Positions 1 to 7,656 of a stretch of 26,734 bases of DNA are shown one piece after another. The notes beneath the pieces are model-generated. The model had not been told where the DNA came from. It saw only the letters and a program-made list of their open reading frames with translations, and did not search any database. A program made the translations under genes and the position numbers. The stretch is from CAIOHW01 sp046317855 (lineage in GTDB: Bacteria; Bdellovibrionota; UBA1018): contig JBKCVM010000076.1 of the NCBI GenBank assembly GCA_046317855.1, forward strand, positions 1 to 26,734, read 5' to 3'. Numbering within the stretch: position 1 is the stretch's first letter; each line of letters begins with the position of its first letter.

Positions 1-813
1 CCTCGAATCCTCAAAGAGCTCTCCCCTCAAGACCGCACACGCATCCAGGCCTTTTTTAAACCCGAGAGCTTTAAATTGGTGGAGCAACGAGACCTTCCTC
101 GCTTGATCCTTGATAAATTCACCGAACGAGATGGCTCAGTCGGAAAGCTCGTCCTCGTCGAGCCGCCCCTCAGCTCTGAAGTCTGGGAAGGAAATCGAAT
201 CTCAGATTTCATCAAACAGCTTCGAACCACCGCCGACCGAGTGGCCCCAGGCGCTCCCGTGGCAGGCTCACTTCCAGTCACCGCGGACATTCTAGACGCC
301 ATTGCTCACGATGGTCCACGCGCTACCGTATTTGCATTGCTTGCTGTGGTCCTGCTGGTGACGACTCTCTTTAGGCGGATTGAAACCGTCACTCTCACTC
401 TGCTTTCGCTTTTTCTTGGAATGACCTGGATGGGTGGCGCCATTTTTGGGTTCTGGATGAAAATTAATTTTTTAAACTTCATTGCACTTCCGATTACTTT
501 TGGGATTGGTGTGGATTACGGAGTGAATATCTTTCAGCGCTACATGCAAGAAGGCAGCGAAAACATCGTTTCGGTCGTTCGCAATACTGGGGGCGCAGTC
601 TTACTGGCAAGCCTCACTACGATCATTGGCTACGGCTCCCTTCTGATTGCGGGCAACCAGGCCTTTGTGAGCTTTGGCAAACTTGCCGTTCTGGGCGAGA
701 TCACTTGCGTGATTGCCGCCCTCGTCTCTCTCCCGGCCTATTTGGTTTGGAGAACTGAAAAACGAAAACGCAGGCGCGCCTCTACGGGGGCCACTGGAGA
801 CCAAACGGTATGA
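1..813 (+). CDS. RND/MMPL-family transporter, C-terminal part (5' end outside window)
   Basis: The reading frame is open from the first base, so the 270 residues seen are the C-terminal end of a larger protein. They contain the end of a periplasmic domain (about residues 1-95), then about five hydrophobic segments. The motif GIGVDYGVNIFQRY lies between membrane segments and is the conserved Gly-x-Asp-Tyr region of RND/MMPL transporters, whose Asp is expected to take part in proton coupling. The basic tail (RTEKRKRRR) is cytoplasmic. Family members export lipids or hydrophobic compounds; the substrate cannot be read from the sequence. The stop overlaps the start of the next gene (ATGA), so the two are probably translated together, which suggests a lipid-related cargo. 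The family is well supported; the HpnN-like (lipid transport) subfamily is only a guess. Confidence 0.85.
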   Translation, partial: PRILKELSPQDRTRIQAFFKPESFKLVEQRDLPRLILDKFTERDGSVGKLVLVEPPLSSEVWEGNRISDFIKQLRTTADRVAPGAPVAGSLPVTADILDAIAHDGPRATVFALLAVVLLVTTLFRRIETVTLTLLSLFLGMTWMGGAIFGFWMKINFLNFIALPITFGIGVDYGVNIFQRYMQEGSENIVSVVRNTGGAVLLASLTTIIGYGSLLIAGNQAFVSFGKLAVLGEITCVIAALVSLPAYLVWRTEKRKRRRASTGATGDQTV

Positions 814-1748
814 TCTCCTCAGGACTTTCAAGACCAGATCAGTTGAGACAACTCATTCGTTTTACGCAACCCGTGCTCTGGGTCACCGCCTACTGGGGAG
901 CCATTGGACTTTTGGGGGGACTCAATGCCGACACCCTTGGGATCGGAATCGGGATCCTGATCTTTTCGTATACTGGCCCAAAAACCAAAGCGCTCTTGCA
1001 CGCAGTACTCCCGGTCGTGCTGACTTACATGATTTACGACAGCATGCGCTACTATGCTGACTCACTGCGCGCCTCGTACATTCGGGTGCGCGAACCCTAC
1101 GAGTTCGACAAGGCCTGGTTTGGAATCACGACCGAAAAAGGCATCCTGACCCCCAACGAATGGCTTCAACTCAATACCCACTGGGCTTTGGATCTTGTCA
1201 CGGGCTTTTTCTATTTAGCGTTTTTTGTGATTTTTGCCCTAGTCGGAGTTTATTTTCGATTTTGGCCCGGCAAATCTCAGGCTCAGACTCTTGCACGACA
1301 AGCTAGCTCGCGCCGCATGATGCTCGCTTTTTTTTGGACCAACATGCTTGGCTACTCGACCTATTACTGGTACCCCGCCGCACCGCCTTGGTATGTAGCC
1401 CTACACGGCCTTGGCACCGCTGATCTAACCGTTGGCGCAAACGCAGCAGGGGCCCTTCGTTTCGATGCACTTTTAGGAATCGACATTTTTAGAGGTATGT
1501 ACGGAAAATCAGCAGACGTCTTTGGCGCCATCCCATCATTGCATGTGGCCTACCCACTACTCGCCATGCTTCATGCTTTTGAGCTCAAGAGCCTTCGCCT
1601 CTTTGGGACCGCATTCTACCTGGTCATGTGCTTTGCAGCCGTCTACCTGAATCACCACTACGTGCTCGATATCCTTTGGGGCTCAGCCTACGCAGCCCTC
1701 GTCTACGCAATCATCCGATTCAAAAACCCTCTTTCTCAACCAGCGTAA
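810..1748 (+). CDS. PAP2-superfamily membrane enzyme, AUR1 / inositol phosphorylceramide synthase-like
   Basis: This is a 312-residue polytopic membrane protein. Three signatures match the PAP2_3 (AUR1-like) group: TYYWYPAAPPWYV (PAAPPW at 189-194), GAIPSLHVAYPL with catalytic His245, and NHHYVLD with His283 and Asp287. In fungi AUR1 moves phosphoinositol from phosphatidylinositol to ceramide; bacterial relatives are usually annotated by homology only. The start overlaps the RND gene stop as ATGA, with GGAG ten bases upstream. The 3' end overlaps the convergent aminotransferase by 29 bases. The inositol-phosphate synthase and CDP-alcohol phosphatidyltransferase in the same window make an inositol-lipid role plausible. 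A plain lipid phosphatase is the alternative. Confidence 0.82.
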   Translation: MISSGLSRPDQLRQLIRFTQPVLWVTAYWGAIGLLGGLNADTLGIGIGILIFSYTGPKTKALLHAVLPVVLTYMIYDSMRYYADSLRASYIRVREPYEFDKAWFGITTEKGILTPNEWLQLNTHWALDLVTGFFYLAFFVIFALVGVYFRFWPGKSQAQTLARQASSRRMMLAFFWTNMLGYSTYYWYPAAPPWYVALHGLGTADLTVGANAAGALRFDALLGIDIFRGMYGKSADVFGAIPSLHVAYPLLAMLHAFELKSLRLFGTAFYLVMCFAAVYLNHHYVLDILWGSAYAALVYAIIRFKNPLSQPA

Positions 1749-3087
1749 AAACTTCTTCTAGAATTCTGACCGCTTCATCGATCGTTCCCGAATCAATGGT
1801 CATCGCAGGCTGGATTCTAAAAGACGCCGCGTAGGCCATCGTCAAAAGGCCACGCTTGAGGCACTCGGCAAAAATGCGCTGAGAGACTGACTTACTCAAA
1901 GGCTCACGGGTCTGCTTGTCGCGCACCATCTCAATGGCTAAGAACAAGCCGCGTCCACGCACTTCACCTACAAATGAATAGCGGTCCATCATGGGCTCAA
2001 GCTTCTTTAAAAAGTACTCGCCCATCTTTCTGGAGTTTTCGACAAGCCCCTCTTCGTCGATCACTCGAGTTGCGGCAGCCGCCGCGGCGGCACCCAGCGG
2101 ATTTCCACCGTAGCTCGAGGAAGATCCTGAAGGATTTGCCCAGGGCTTCGCATTGACAATCTCATCGCGCGACATGACTGCGCTCATCGGAAAGCCGCCG
2201 CCAAACTGTTTTCCCAGAGTCACGATATCGGCCTCAACTCCTGAATGCCACTGCCCCCAGTACTTTCCAGTGCGACCAAAACCAGTGATCATTTCGTCGA
2301 CAATCAACAGAGCATCCATCTCGCGAGCGACCGACTTTACTGCCGGCAAAAACTCATCCGGTGGGATCACGTTTCCAGCAGTGCCCTGCATGGGCTCGAC
2401 AATGAAGGCCGCTACCCTTCCCGCACACGACATCTTTGCTTGCTTGCGCATGAGCTCAACACACGCCATTCCGCAAGTGGGGTACTTGAGCTTAAGAGGG
2501 CAGCGATAGCAGTTGGCATAGGGCACAATGTGCGACCCTGGAACCATGGGACCTAGCTGATCTTTGAAATCCGAACCCATGAGAGAAAGCGCGCCTTGAG
2601 TCTTTCCGTGAAACCCCCCCCAAAAACTGACAAACTCGTTCTTACCCGTGTGGCACTTAGCGAGCCTGAGCGCAGATTCGACCGCCTCGGCTCCACTCGA
2701 GTAAAGCTGCGTGCGGTGAACTGAAGAACTGGGACGATTCTCAGCAAGTCGCTCCAAAAGCTCCACACGCGCCTCAGAAGTAAAACTTCCGACCGAGGCT
2801 TTTTCAACCTGTGCCTGAATGGCCTTCACCACGACGGGATGACTATGACCCATCCCATTCACGCCGATACCGCCGATGATGTCGATCATCGTATTGCCGT
2901 CCACATCGGTAACTGCAGATCCCTGGGCACGGTCCACAACGACTCCTGCCATGAGTGCAAAGCCCTGAAGTCCTGGCGCAAGGTGAGCGTCTTCTCGAGC
3001 CCGGATGGCCTTTGACCTAGGGCCAGGGATGGGGGTCACAAGCTTTACTTTTTGGTTCTGCGGATGGGACGGTGCGCGAGTGCTCAT
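1720..3087 (-). CDS. class III PLP-dependent aminotransferase
   Basis: This 455-residue protein has full family length. It is a fold-type I, class III (ornithine/GABA type) aminotransferase. Visible landmarks are SGAEAVESAL (131-140, phosphate binding), the IVDEM motif with Asp264 (pyridine nitrogen), TLGKQFGGGFP with the Schiff-base Lys293, and GEVRGRGLFLAIEM near the C terminus. Such enzymes move an omega-amino group from a diamine or amino acid to 2-oxoglutarate or pyruvate; the substrate cannot be decided here. An unusual four-cysteine patch, C193-x2-C-x8-C-x3-C209, lies between the small and large domain parts. The ATG at 3087 follows AAGG eight bases upstream. It diverges from the flavin dehydrogenase gene across a 74-base spacer. 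Confidence 0.9.
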   Translation of the reverse strand: MSTRAPSHPQNQKVKLVTPIPGPRSKAIRAREDAHLAPGLQGFALMAGVVVDRAQGSAVTDVDGNTMIDIIGGIGVNGMGHSHPVVVKAIQAQVEKASVGSFTSEARVELLERLAENRPSSSVHRTQLYSSGAEAVESALRLAKCHTGKNEFVSFWGGFHGKTQGALSLMGSDFKDQLGPMVPGSHIVPYANCYRCPLKLKYPTCGMACVELMRKQAKMSCAGRVAAFIVEPMQGTAGNVIPPDEFLPAVKSVAREMDALLIVDEMITGFGRTGKYWGQWHSGVEADIVTLGKQFGGGFPMSAVMSRDEIVNAKPWANPSGSSSSYGGNPLGAAAAAAATRVIDEEGLVENSRKMGEYFLKKLEPMMDRYSFVGEVRGRGLFLAIEMVRDKQTREPLSKSVSQRIFAECLKRGLLTMAYAASFRIQPAMTIDSGTIDEAVRILEEVFTLVEKEGF

Positions 3088-3106
3088 AGCTCTGCCTTAT
3101 AGCTCA

Positions 3107-3124
3107 AGCCCCCCGCTTGGGGCT
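3107..3124. promoter_or_regulatory. GC-rich inverted repeat in divergent spacer
   Basis: AGCCCC and GGGGCT form a perfect 6-bp stem with a 6-base loop. It sits in the middle of the 74-base spacer between the divergent aminotransferase and FAD-dehydrogenase genes. It could be an operator or just a chance hairpin. No convincing -35/-10 pair was found on either strand of this spacer. Confidence 0.3.
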
Positions 3125-3161
3125 ACCCCCGAGGACTGCAACCGTGTAAAACTAAAGGCCT

Positions 3162-4562
3162 ATGCTGCCCCAGGCCTTTCTGAGCGCTCTGTCTGACACG
3201 TTTTCAAAGGACTTCCTCACCCAGGATCCGGCTGAACTGGTCGTGTATGGCCGGGACTGGACCAAAGTTTATACCCCCAATCCCTCGGCAGTAGCCTTTC
3301 CGCGCTCAACAGACGAAGTCTCACGGCTTCTTCAACTGTGCAGTACTCATGGAGTCGCAGTGGTCCCTTCTGGCGGCCGTACAGGCCTTTCTGGGGGCGC
3401 CGTGGCCGCGCAGGGCGAGCTCGTGGTGAGCCTAGTACGCATGAACCGACTGGAGCCTGTAGATACACTGTCACAGACGGTGCGGGTTCAAGCCGGAGCT
3501 GTGACCGAAGCCGTTCATCAACACTGCGCACCCTTTGGACTCACTTGGCCCGTGGACTTTGCCTCCAAGGGGTCAAGCCACGTGGGCGGAAATCTCTCGA
3601 CCAACGCAGGCGGTGTCAAAGTCATCCGCTACGGAATGTCGCGCCACTGGGTACTGGGGCTTGAAGTCGTGCTCATGGACGGAACGATACTTCAGCTGAA
3701 CGGCGCGCTCGAAAAAAACAATACGGGCCTGGATCTCAGGCAGCTTTTCATCGGCACTGAAGGGACCCTAGGCATCATCACTGGCGCCACGCTCAAGCTT
3801 GCGCGTCTGCCGCAGAAGCTCGATGTTTTTTTCTTTGCTCTTGCCGACATGGCGGCAGTCTTCAGGCTTTTTGCGGAGGCCAGGCGCGCGCCTTTTGAAC
3901 TTGCCGCATTTGAGTGCCTGACCCAACCCTGCCTGCAGTCCGTAACTCGGCACCTTGGGCTTGCCCCTCCGTTTTCAACCCCTCACGGAGCCTATGTGCT
4001 GATTGAAGCCGAATCACCGCAGTCAGAAAAAAGCGCCGAAAACCTCACGCGCTGGCTCGAGGGCCTTTTTGAAAAGGGCCTCGTAGAGGACGGAGTACAG
4101 GCTCAATCCCCGCGCGAAGCCGCCGATCTCTGGAAGCTTCGTGAAGGAATCGCCGAGGCGCTTTTTGCCGAAGGGCTTTTGCACAAGAACGACATCTCGC
4201 TCCCGATTTCCGAGCTCGAAACGTTTATCGGCGAGATGACCGATCTTTTTACCCGGCATCACCCCGAGTTCGGGCTCTATGTCTTTGGTCACATCGGCGA
4301 CGGCAATCTTCACGTCAACACCATGAAGCCCTCCGCGCTGCAAAAAGAGGCCTTTTACGCTGCCTGCAAAAAAGCCGACGAAGCTTTGTTTTCGTTGGTC
4401 CAGAAACACCGCGGCAGCATCTCGGCTGAGCACGGAATTGGGCTCCTCAAAAAGGAGGCCCTTGCCTTTTCAAAATCGCCAGAAGAACTGGCACTCATGC
4501 GGGCGATCAAGCAGGTGATGGATCCAAAGGGCCTGCTCAATCCTACCAAGATCTTGGACTGA
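3162..4562 (+). CDS. FAD-binding 2-hydroxyacid dehydrogenase (GlcD / D-lactate / D-2-hydroxyglutarate dehydrogenase family)
   Basis: This 466-residue protein has the two-domain layout of the FAD_binding_4 plus FAD-oxidase C-terminal family. The PCMH-type FAD domain carries VVPSGGRTGLSGG (68-79), SSHVGGNLSTNAGG (138-151) and GTEGTLGIITGATLKL (198-213). The C-terminal substrate domain carries FGHIGDGNLHVN (His377, His384) and SAEHGIG (His424), the metal and substrate ligands of D-2-hydroxyacid dehydrogenases. It oxidises a D-2-hydroxyacid to the 2-oxoacid and passes electrons to the respiratory chain. D-lactate, glycolate and D-2-hydroxyglutarate are all possible substrates. SerA lies 1.4 kb beyond its 3' end, which favours D-2-hydroxyglutarate, though only by context. 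It ends 11 bases from the convergent prepilin gene. Confidence 0.9.
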   Translation: MLPQAFLSALSDTFSKDFLTQDPAELVVYGRDWTKVYTPNPSAVAFPRSTDEVSRLLQLCSTHGVAVVPSGGRTGLSGGAVAAQGELVVSLVRMNRLEPVDTLSQTVRVQAGAVTEAVHQHCAPFGLTWPVDFASKGSSHVGGNLSTNAGGVKVIRYGMSRHWVLGLEVVLMDGTILQLNGALEKNNTGLDLRQLFIGTEGTLGIITGATLKLARLPQKLDVFFFALADMAAVFRLFAEARRAPFELAAFECLTQPCLQSVTRHLGLAPPFSTPHGAYVLIEAESPQSEKSAENLTRWLEGLFEKGLVEDGVQAQSPREAADLWKLREGIAEALFAEGLLHKNDISLPISELETFIGEMTDLFTRHHPEFGLYVFGHIGDGNLHVNTMKPSALQKEAFYAACKKADEALFSLVQKHRGSISAEHGIGLLKKEALAFSKSPEELALMRAIKQVMDPKGLLNPTKILD

Positions 4563-4573
4563 GCCCAGCCGAT

Positions 4574-5962
4574 TCACTCAGGCCCAGACTCTGGCTCTAA
4601 ACTCTCCCAGTCATTCAGCGGCAAACTGACACTTGAAACCGAAGAGCACCCCGATTGACGATAATTCCCCTCTGCAGGATGAATAGACAAAAACAATTGA
4701 GCTAGACGCAAATCTCTAAAACTTAAGGTTTGGGTAGAGACGCTTCCGTCTGGAAGAGAAACTGTTTTTTGAAATCCATCCACGTCAATCTCCCCACAAC
4801 TGAGCTCACCCACATTTTTTCCGCCAGGGATGCTAGCAAACGAGCAATACTTGCAACCAGAGTCCCCATCATTCATCTTTTGCCCATCACCTTTACCCAA
4901 ACAGTAATCAATAATTTCAACGTCTTCGAAAGTAACCTGACCTGTGGGTGGCGCCAGAGCTGCTGCGTAGGCATAAGATCTTGCCAAACCTGTCTCTGAA
5001 AAGCAGGCCTTGTAATTCGTAGTCTTGCCGAGATTTTGCGTAATCAGAGCGGCACCGGAGGCACCTACGTTTCGATCGGAGCTCCCATCCAGTGAATCAA
5101 GAGAAAAAGCAAAACCTCTCAGCGTCAAAGACCAACTGAGATTGGGCATTTGCCCATGAAAGAGCGATTGGAATTCTAAATCAAACGAGTCCACCCTCCC
5201 GTTGCCATCCACATCTCCCTCAAGGGGCGTTGGACTTTCAGACGGACTAGGACTCGGATCCGGAACACTTGCTAGGACAGATCGGCACGTATCCAGCTCT
5301 TCGTAGCCAGTTGCTCCCTGCGTCACCCATTTGGTCCGGCACAGAAGCGACATCATTTTTTTCTGCTCACCCACCCAAGCCAGATCATCCCGGGTGGCAT
5401 CAAAATTTGCATAAAGATTGAAGTTACAGTCTGAATTGATGCAGCGTGAAGCTGAACCTCGAACGCAGTTCGTTGCCGAGTCCACGACCTGAACCAAGAA
5501 TAAGTCACTCACTTTGACGTTGGGGTTACCGGCCAGTGGTTTTGTCCTTTCCAAGACAGGAGCTCCAGTACCGGCAAACATCGCATCGATAGACATTTTT
5601 TCAGAAGCTACCGGGTCACCCAACCCCCCGACCAGGCGGCACTGGAGAGTGCTTGCCAGGCGAGGCTTGATCCATAGATTGGATTGGGGTCCGGGCTCTC
5701 CCTCAAGCCCAACCGCAGCAGGAGCTGCCGGATCTCGGATCTTCAGCGCTTCAGAACCATTTCTCCCGGAGAGTGCTGCTTGAGCAGTTGAAAACGCCTC
5801 AGAAAGAGCCACTCTGGCGTTGAGTCGCGCAATCCTCCGATTATTTCCATCCCAGAACTGAACAAAAACCGAGCTTGCAACCGCAAGCAGGCCAAGTCCC
5901 ACCATGGCTTCGAGCACACTAAAACCAGACCGGTTTGAACCAAACGCATGCGTCGTGACCAT
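4574..5962 (-). CDS. type IV prepilin-like protein with dockerin-like calcium-binding repeats
   Basis: This 462-residue protein begins with a class III (PilD-type) prepilin leader. Thirteen residues end in Gly13, followed by Phe14-SVLE with Glu at +5 and a hydrophobic helix to about residue 36. This is the signature of type IV pilins and type II secretion pseudopilins. After a pilin-like region and a Pro/Ser linker (234-246) comes GDVDGNGRVDSFDLEF (249-264), which fits the dockerin calcium loop D-x-D-x-N-G-x-V-x-x-x-D. Two weaker copies may follow, at about 289-312 (ending in QNLG) and 340-356 (ending in YCLG). The remainder is Cys-rich. The size is much greater than a normal pilin, suggesting a minor tip pilin or adhesin. 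No other pilus gene is visible. It lies 30 bases after serA on the same strand, so co-transcription is possible. Confidence 0.75.
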   Translation of the reverse strand: MVTTHAFGSNRSGFSVLEAMVGLGLLAVASSVFVQFWDGNNRRIARLNARVALSEAFSTAQAALSGRNGSEALKIRDPAAPAAVGLEGEPGPQSNLWIKPRLASTLQCRLVGGLGDPVASEKMSIDAMFAGTGAPVLERTKPLAGNPNVKVSDLFLVQVVDSATNCVRGSASRCINSDCNFNLYANFDATRDDLAWVGEQKKMMSLLCRTKWVTQGATGYEELDTCRSVLASVPDPSPSPSESPTPLEGDVDGNGRVDSFDLEFQSLFHGQMPNLSWSLTLRGFAFSLDSLDGSSDRNVGASGAALITQNLGKTTNYKACFSETGLARSYAYAAALAPPTGQVTFEDVEIIDYCLGKGDGQKMNDGDSGCKYCSFASIPGGKNVGELSCGEIDVDGFQKTVSLPDGSVSTQTLSFRDLRLAQLFLSIHPAEGNYRQSGCSSVSSVSLPLNDWESLEPESGPE

Positions 5963-5992
5963 AACCCTTCTAGGGTAAGGCCTTCTGAGACG

Positions 5993-7210
5993 TTAGTACA
6001 GCACCCGGGTCTGAATCGAGCTTGGCAGCGCCGCAACGGCCTGCCTGACCTCGCCTGACAAAGCTTTGTCGGTATCTAAGAGCAGGTACCCCACATCGCT
6101 ATCGGTAGCCAAACCTTGTGCTTGAATATTGGCACCTAGATCAGAAATGATTCGATTCACCTCACGCAGCACACCCGGCACATTCTTGTGAACATTCAAA
6201 ATCCGATGGGCTGTGGGGCTAAAAGGCAAATCCAGCTCCGGAAAGTTCACTGCCCGAAGAGTGGAGCCCGTGCGCAAAAATCGCAAAAGCGCAGTCGGAA
6301 CCTCTTCACCAATCTGGGCCTGCGCCTCTTCAGTCGCTCCACCGATGTGCGGGGTCAATATGACGTTTGCAAGCCCTCGAAGCGGCGTCTGGAAGTCCGC
6401 CCCATTGGCTTCAGGTTCTTCAGGAAACACATCGATCGCGGCTCCGCCGAGCCTCTTTGCCTTGAGGGCATCGGCCAAGGCTTCGATCACCACGACGTTT
6501 CCACGACTGGCGTTCAGCAAGCAGGCCCCTGCCTTCATGAGCGCAAGCTCAGTTGCGCCAATCATGTTGCGAGTAAAATGAGTGGCTGGAACGTGCAGGG
6601 TCACAAAGTCAGAAAGCTTGAGCACTTCAGCCATCGTGCTACAACCACGGGCATTTCCAAGTGGGAGCTTTGACACAATATCAAAGAATACCACTCGCAT
6701 TCCCAAGTTTTCTGCCATGGTTGACACTTGCGAGCCGATGTTCCCGTAGCCAATGATCCCCAGAGTCTTGCCACGGATTTCGAAGCACTCTTTTGAAACT
6801 TTGTTCCAGATCCCTTGATGCATCTCGAGATTACGAAGACCTAGCCGTCTTGAGAGCATGATGATCTCGGCAATCGTCATTTCAGCAACGCTGCGCGTAT
6901 TTCCAAAAGGGGCATTGAAAACCGGAATTCCACGGACCTTTGCCGCATGAAGTGCAATCTGATTAGTGCCGATGCAAAAGGCACCCATCGTGATCAGGTC
7001 GTTGGCCTCCGCAAAGACCTTCTCCGTTACCTGCGTCTTGCTTCGGATACCCAGAACATTCACTCCTCGAATCTTTTCTATGAGCCTAGATTCCGGGAGC
7101 GCCTCTGCTAGGGCTTCAACTTCGCAGCCTTCGGCAGCAAACATTTCTCGGGCGGTTGAGTGAATGTTTTCAAGAAGCAGAACTTTGAGCGGCAATTTTG
7201 AATGGAGCAT
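5993..7210 (-). CDS. serA: D-3-phosphoglycerate dehydrogenase with C-terminal ACT domain
   Basis: SerA catalyses the first step of serine synthesis, NAD-dependent oxidation of 3-phosphoglycerate. The 405-residue length is that of the E. coli-type enzyme with a single ACT domain. The Rossmann motif GIIGYGNIGSQ starts at 151. The active-site residues are Arg236 (NASRG), Glu265 (VFPEEPE) and His288 (TPHIGGATEEA). The ACT domain (about 337-405, starting NVHKNVPGVL) is the usual serine-binding feedback site. The ATG at 7210 is only 14 bases from the GtrA stop, so it appears to be in the CDP-alcohol phosphatidyltransferase-GtrA operon. Serine could feed phosphatidylserine or sphingolipid synthesis, but that link is inference. 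Confidence 0.95.
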   Translation of the reverse strand: MLHSKLPLKVLLLENIHSTAREMFAAEGCEVEALAEALPESRLIEKIRGVNVLGIRSKTQVTEKVFAEANDLITMGAFCIGTNQIALHAAKVRGIPVFNAPFGNTRSVAEMTIAEIIMLSRRLGLRNLEMHQGIWNKVSKECFEIRGKTLGIIGYGNIGSQVSTMAENLGMRVVFFDIVSKLPLGNARGCSTMAEVLKLSDFVTLHVPATHFTRNMIGATELALMKAGACLLNASRGNVVVIEALADALKAKRLGGAAIDVFPEEPEANGADFQTPLRGLANVILTPHIGGATEEAQAQIGEEVPTALLRFLRTGSTLRAVNFPELDLPFSPTAHRILNVHKNVPGVLREVNRIISDLGANIQAQGLATDSDVGYLLLDTDKALSGEVRQAVAALPSSIQTRVLY

Positions 7211-7224
7211 GTCTACTGGGCACT

Positions 7225-7632
7225 CTAGCCCTGAGTCGAAGCCTGCGAAAACACAAAAGAGCGATGCAGCGGATAGTTAAAAAACCAGCCAATGACCAGA
7301 GCCGCAACGATCTTAGATCCTGCGTACGGAGTACCCACAAACTCGGTCAGTCCAAAAACTCCCGCGGTGTTGAGCACCAGACTTCCCCCTGAAACCAGCG
7401 CGTACCTCAGGGCCTGGCCCTCCCAGCGACTCCGCGTAGAGCCAAAGCTCCAGCTACGGTTGATCCAGAAATTAGTAACAGCCCCAGCCGTAGCCCCCAA
7501 AGAGGTTGCTACAACGTACCAGAGCCCTGCCCACTCCACGAGAGCCACAAGCAGCCCTAGATCCACAACAGTCGCGGCAATCGAAGCTACCTGTGCCCGA
7601 GAAAAACTCTTTAGGAAATTGTTTTGAGTCAA
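7225..7632 (-). CDS. GtrA-family membrane protein
   Basis: This 135-residue protein has four predicted membrane segments and the GtrA-family pattern. A polar residue pair lies in helix 1 (TVVDLGLL), NFWINRSWSF follows helix 2, and FNYPLHRSFVF lies at the end. GtrA proteins are linked to polyprenyl-phosphate-sugar translocation or cell-surface polysaccharide and glycolipid modification. No in-frame ATG exists near the N terminus; a TTG at 7632 with GGGAG six bases upstream is the best start. It lies 24 bases after the CDP-alcohol phosphatidyltransferase and 14 bases before serA. No glycosyltransferase partner is present nearby. Confidence 0.85.
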   Translation of the reverse strand: MTQNNFLKSFSRAQVASIAATVVDLGLLVALVEWAGLWYVVATSLGATAGAVTNFWINRSWSFGSTRSRWEGQALRYALVSGGSLVLNTAGVFGLTEFVGTPYAGSKIVAALVIGWFFNYPLHRSFVFSQASTQG

Positions 7633-7638
7633 CTCAGG

Positions 7639-7643
7639 CTCCC
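7639..7643 (-). promoter_or_regulatory. Shine-Dalgarno site that supports a TTG start
   Basis: GGGAG, read on the minus strand, lies six bases before the TTG at 7632. It is the only start with a ribosome site for the GtrA gene, because the frame has no early ATG. Confidence 0.6.
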
Positions 7644-7656
7644 AAAAACGATAACG

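Noticed and set aside
810..3087. Aminotransferase as part of sphingolipid synthesis beside the AUR1-like gene
   Set aside because: Serine palmitoyltransferase is a class II alpha-oxoamine synthase; this enzyme has class III motifs and is on the opposite strand, so there is no support for that role.
4559..4581. Inverted CTGAG/CTCAG between the convergent flavoenzyme and prepilin genes
   Set aside because: A five-base match of this kind occurs easily by chance and there is no T-tract.
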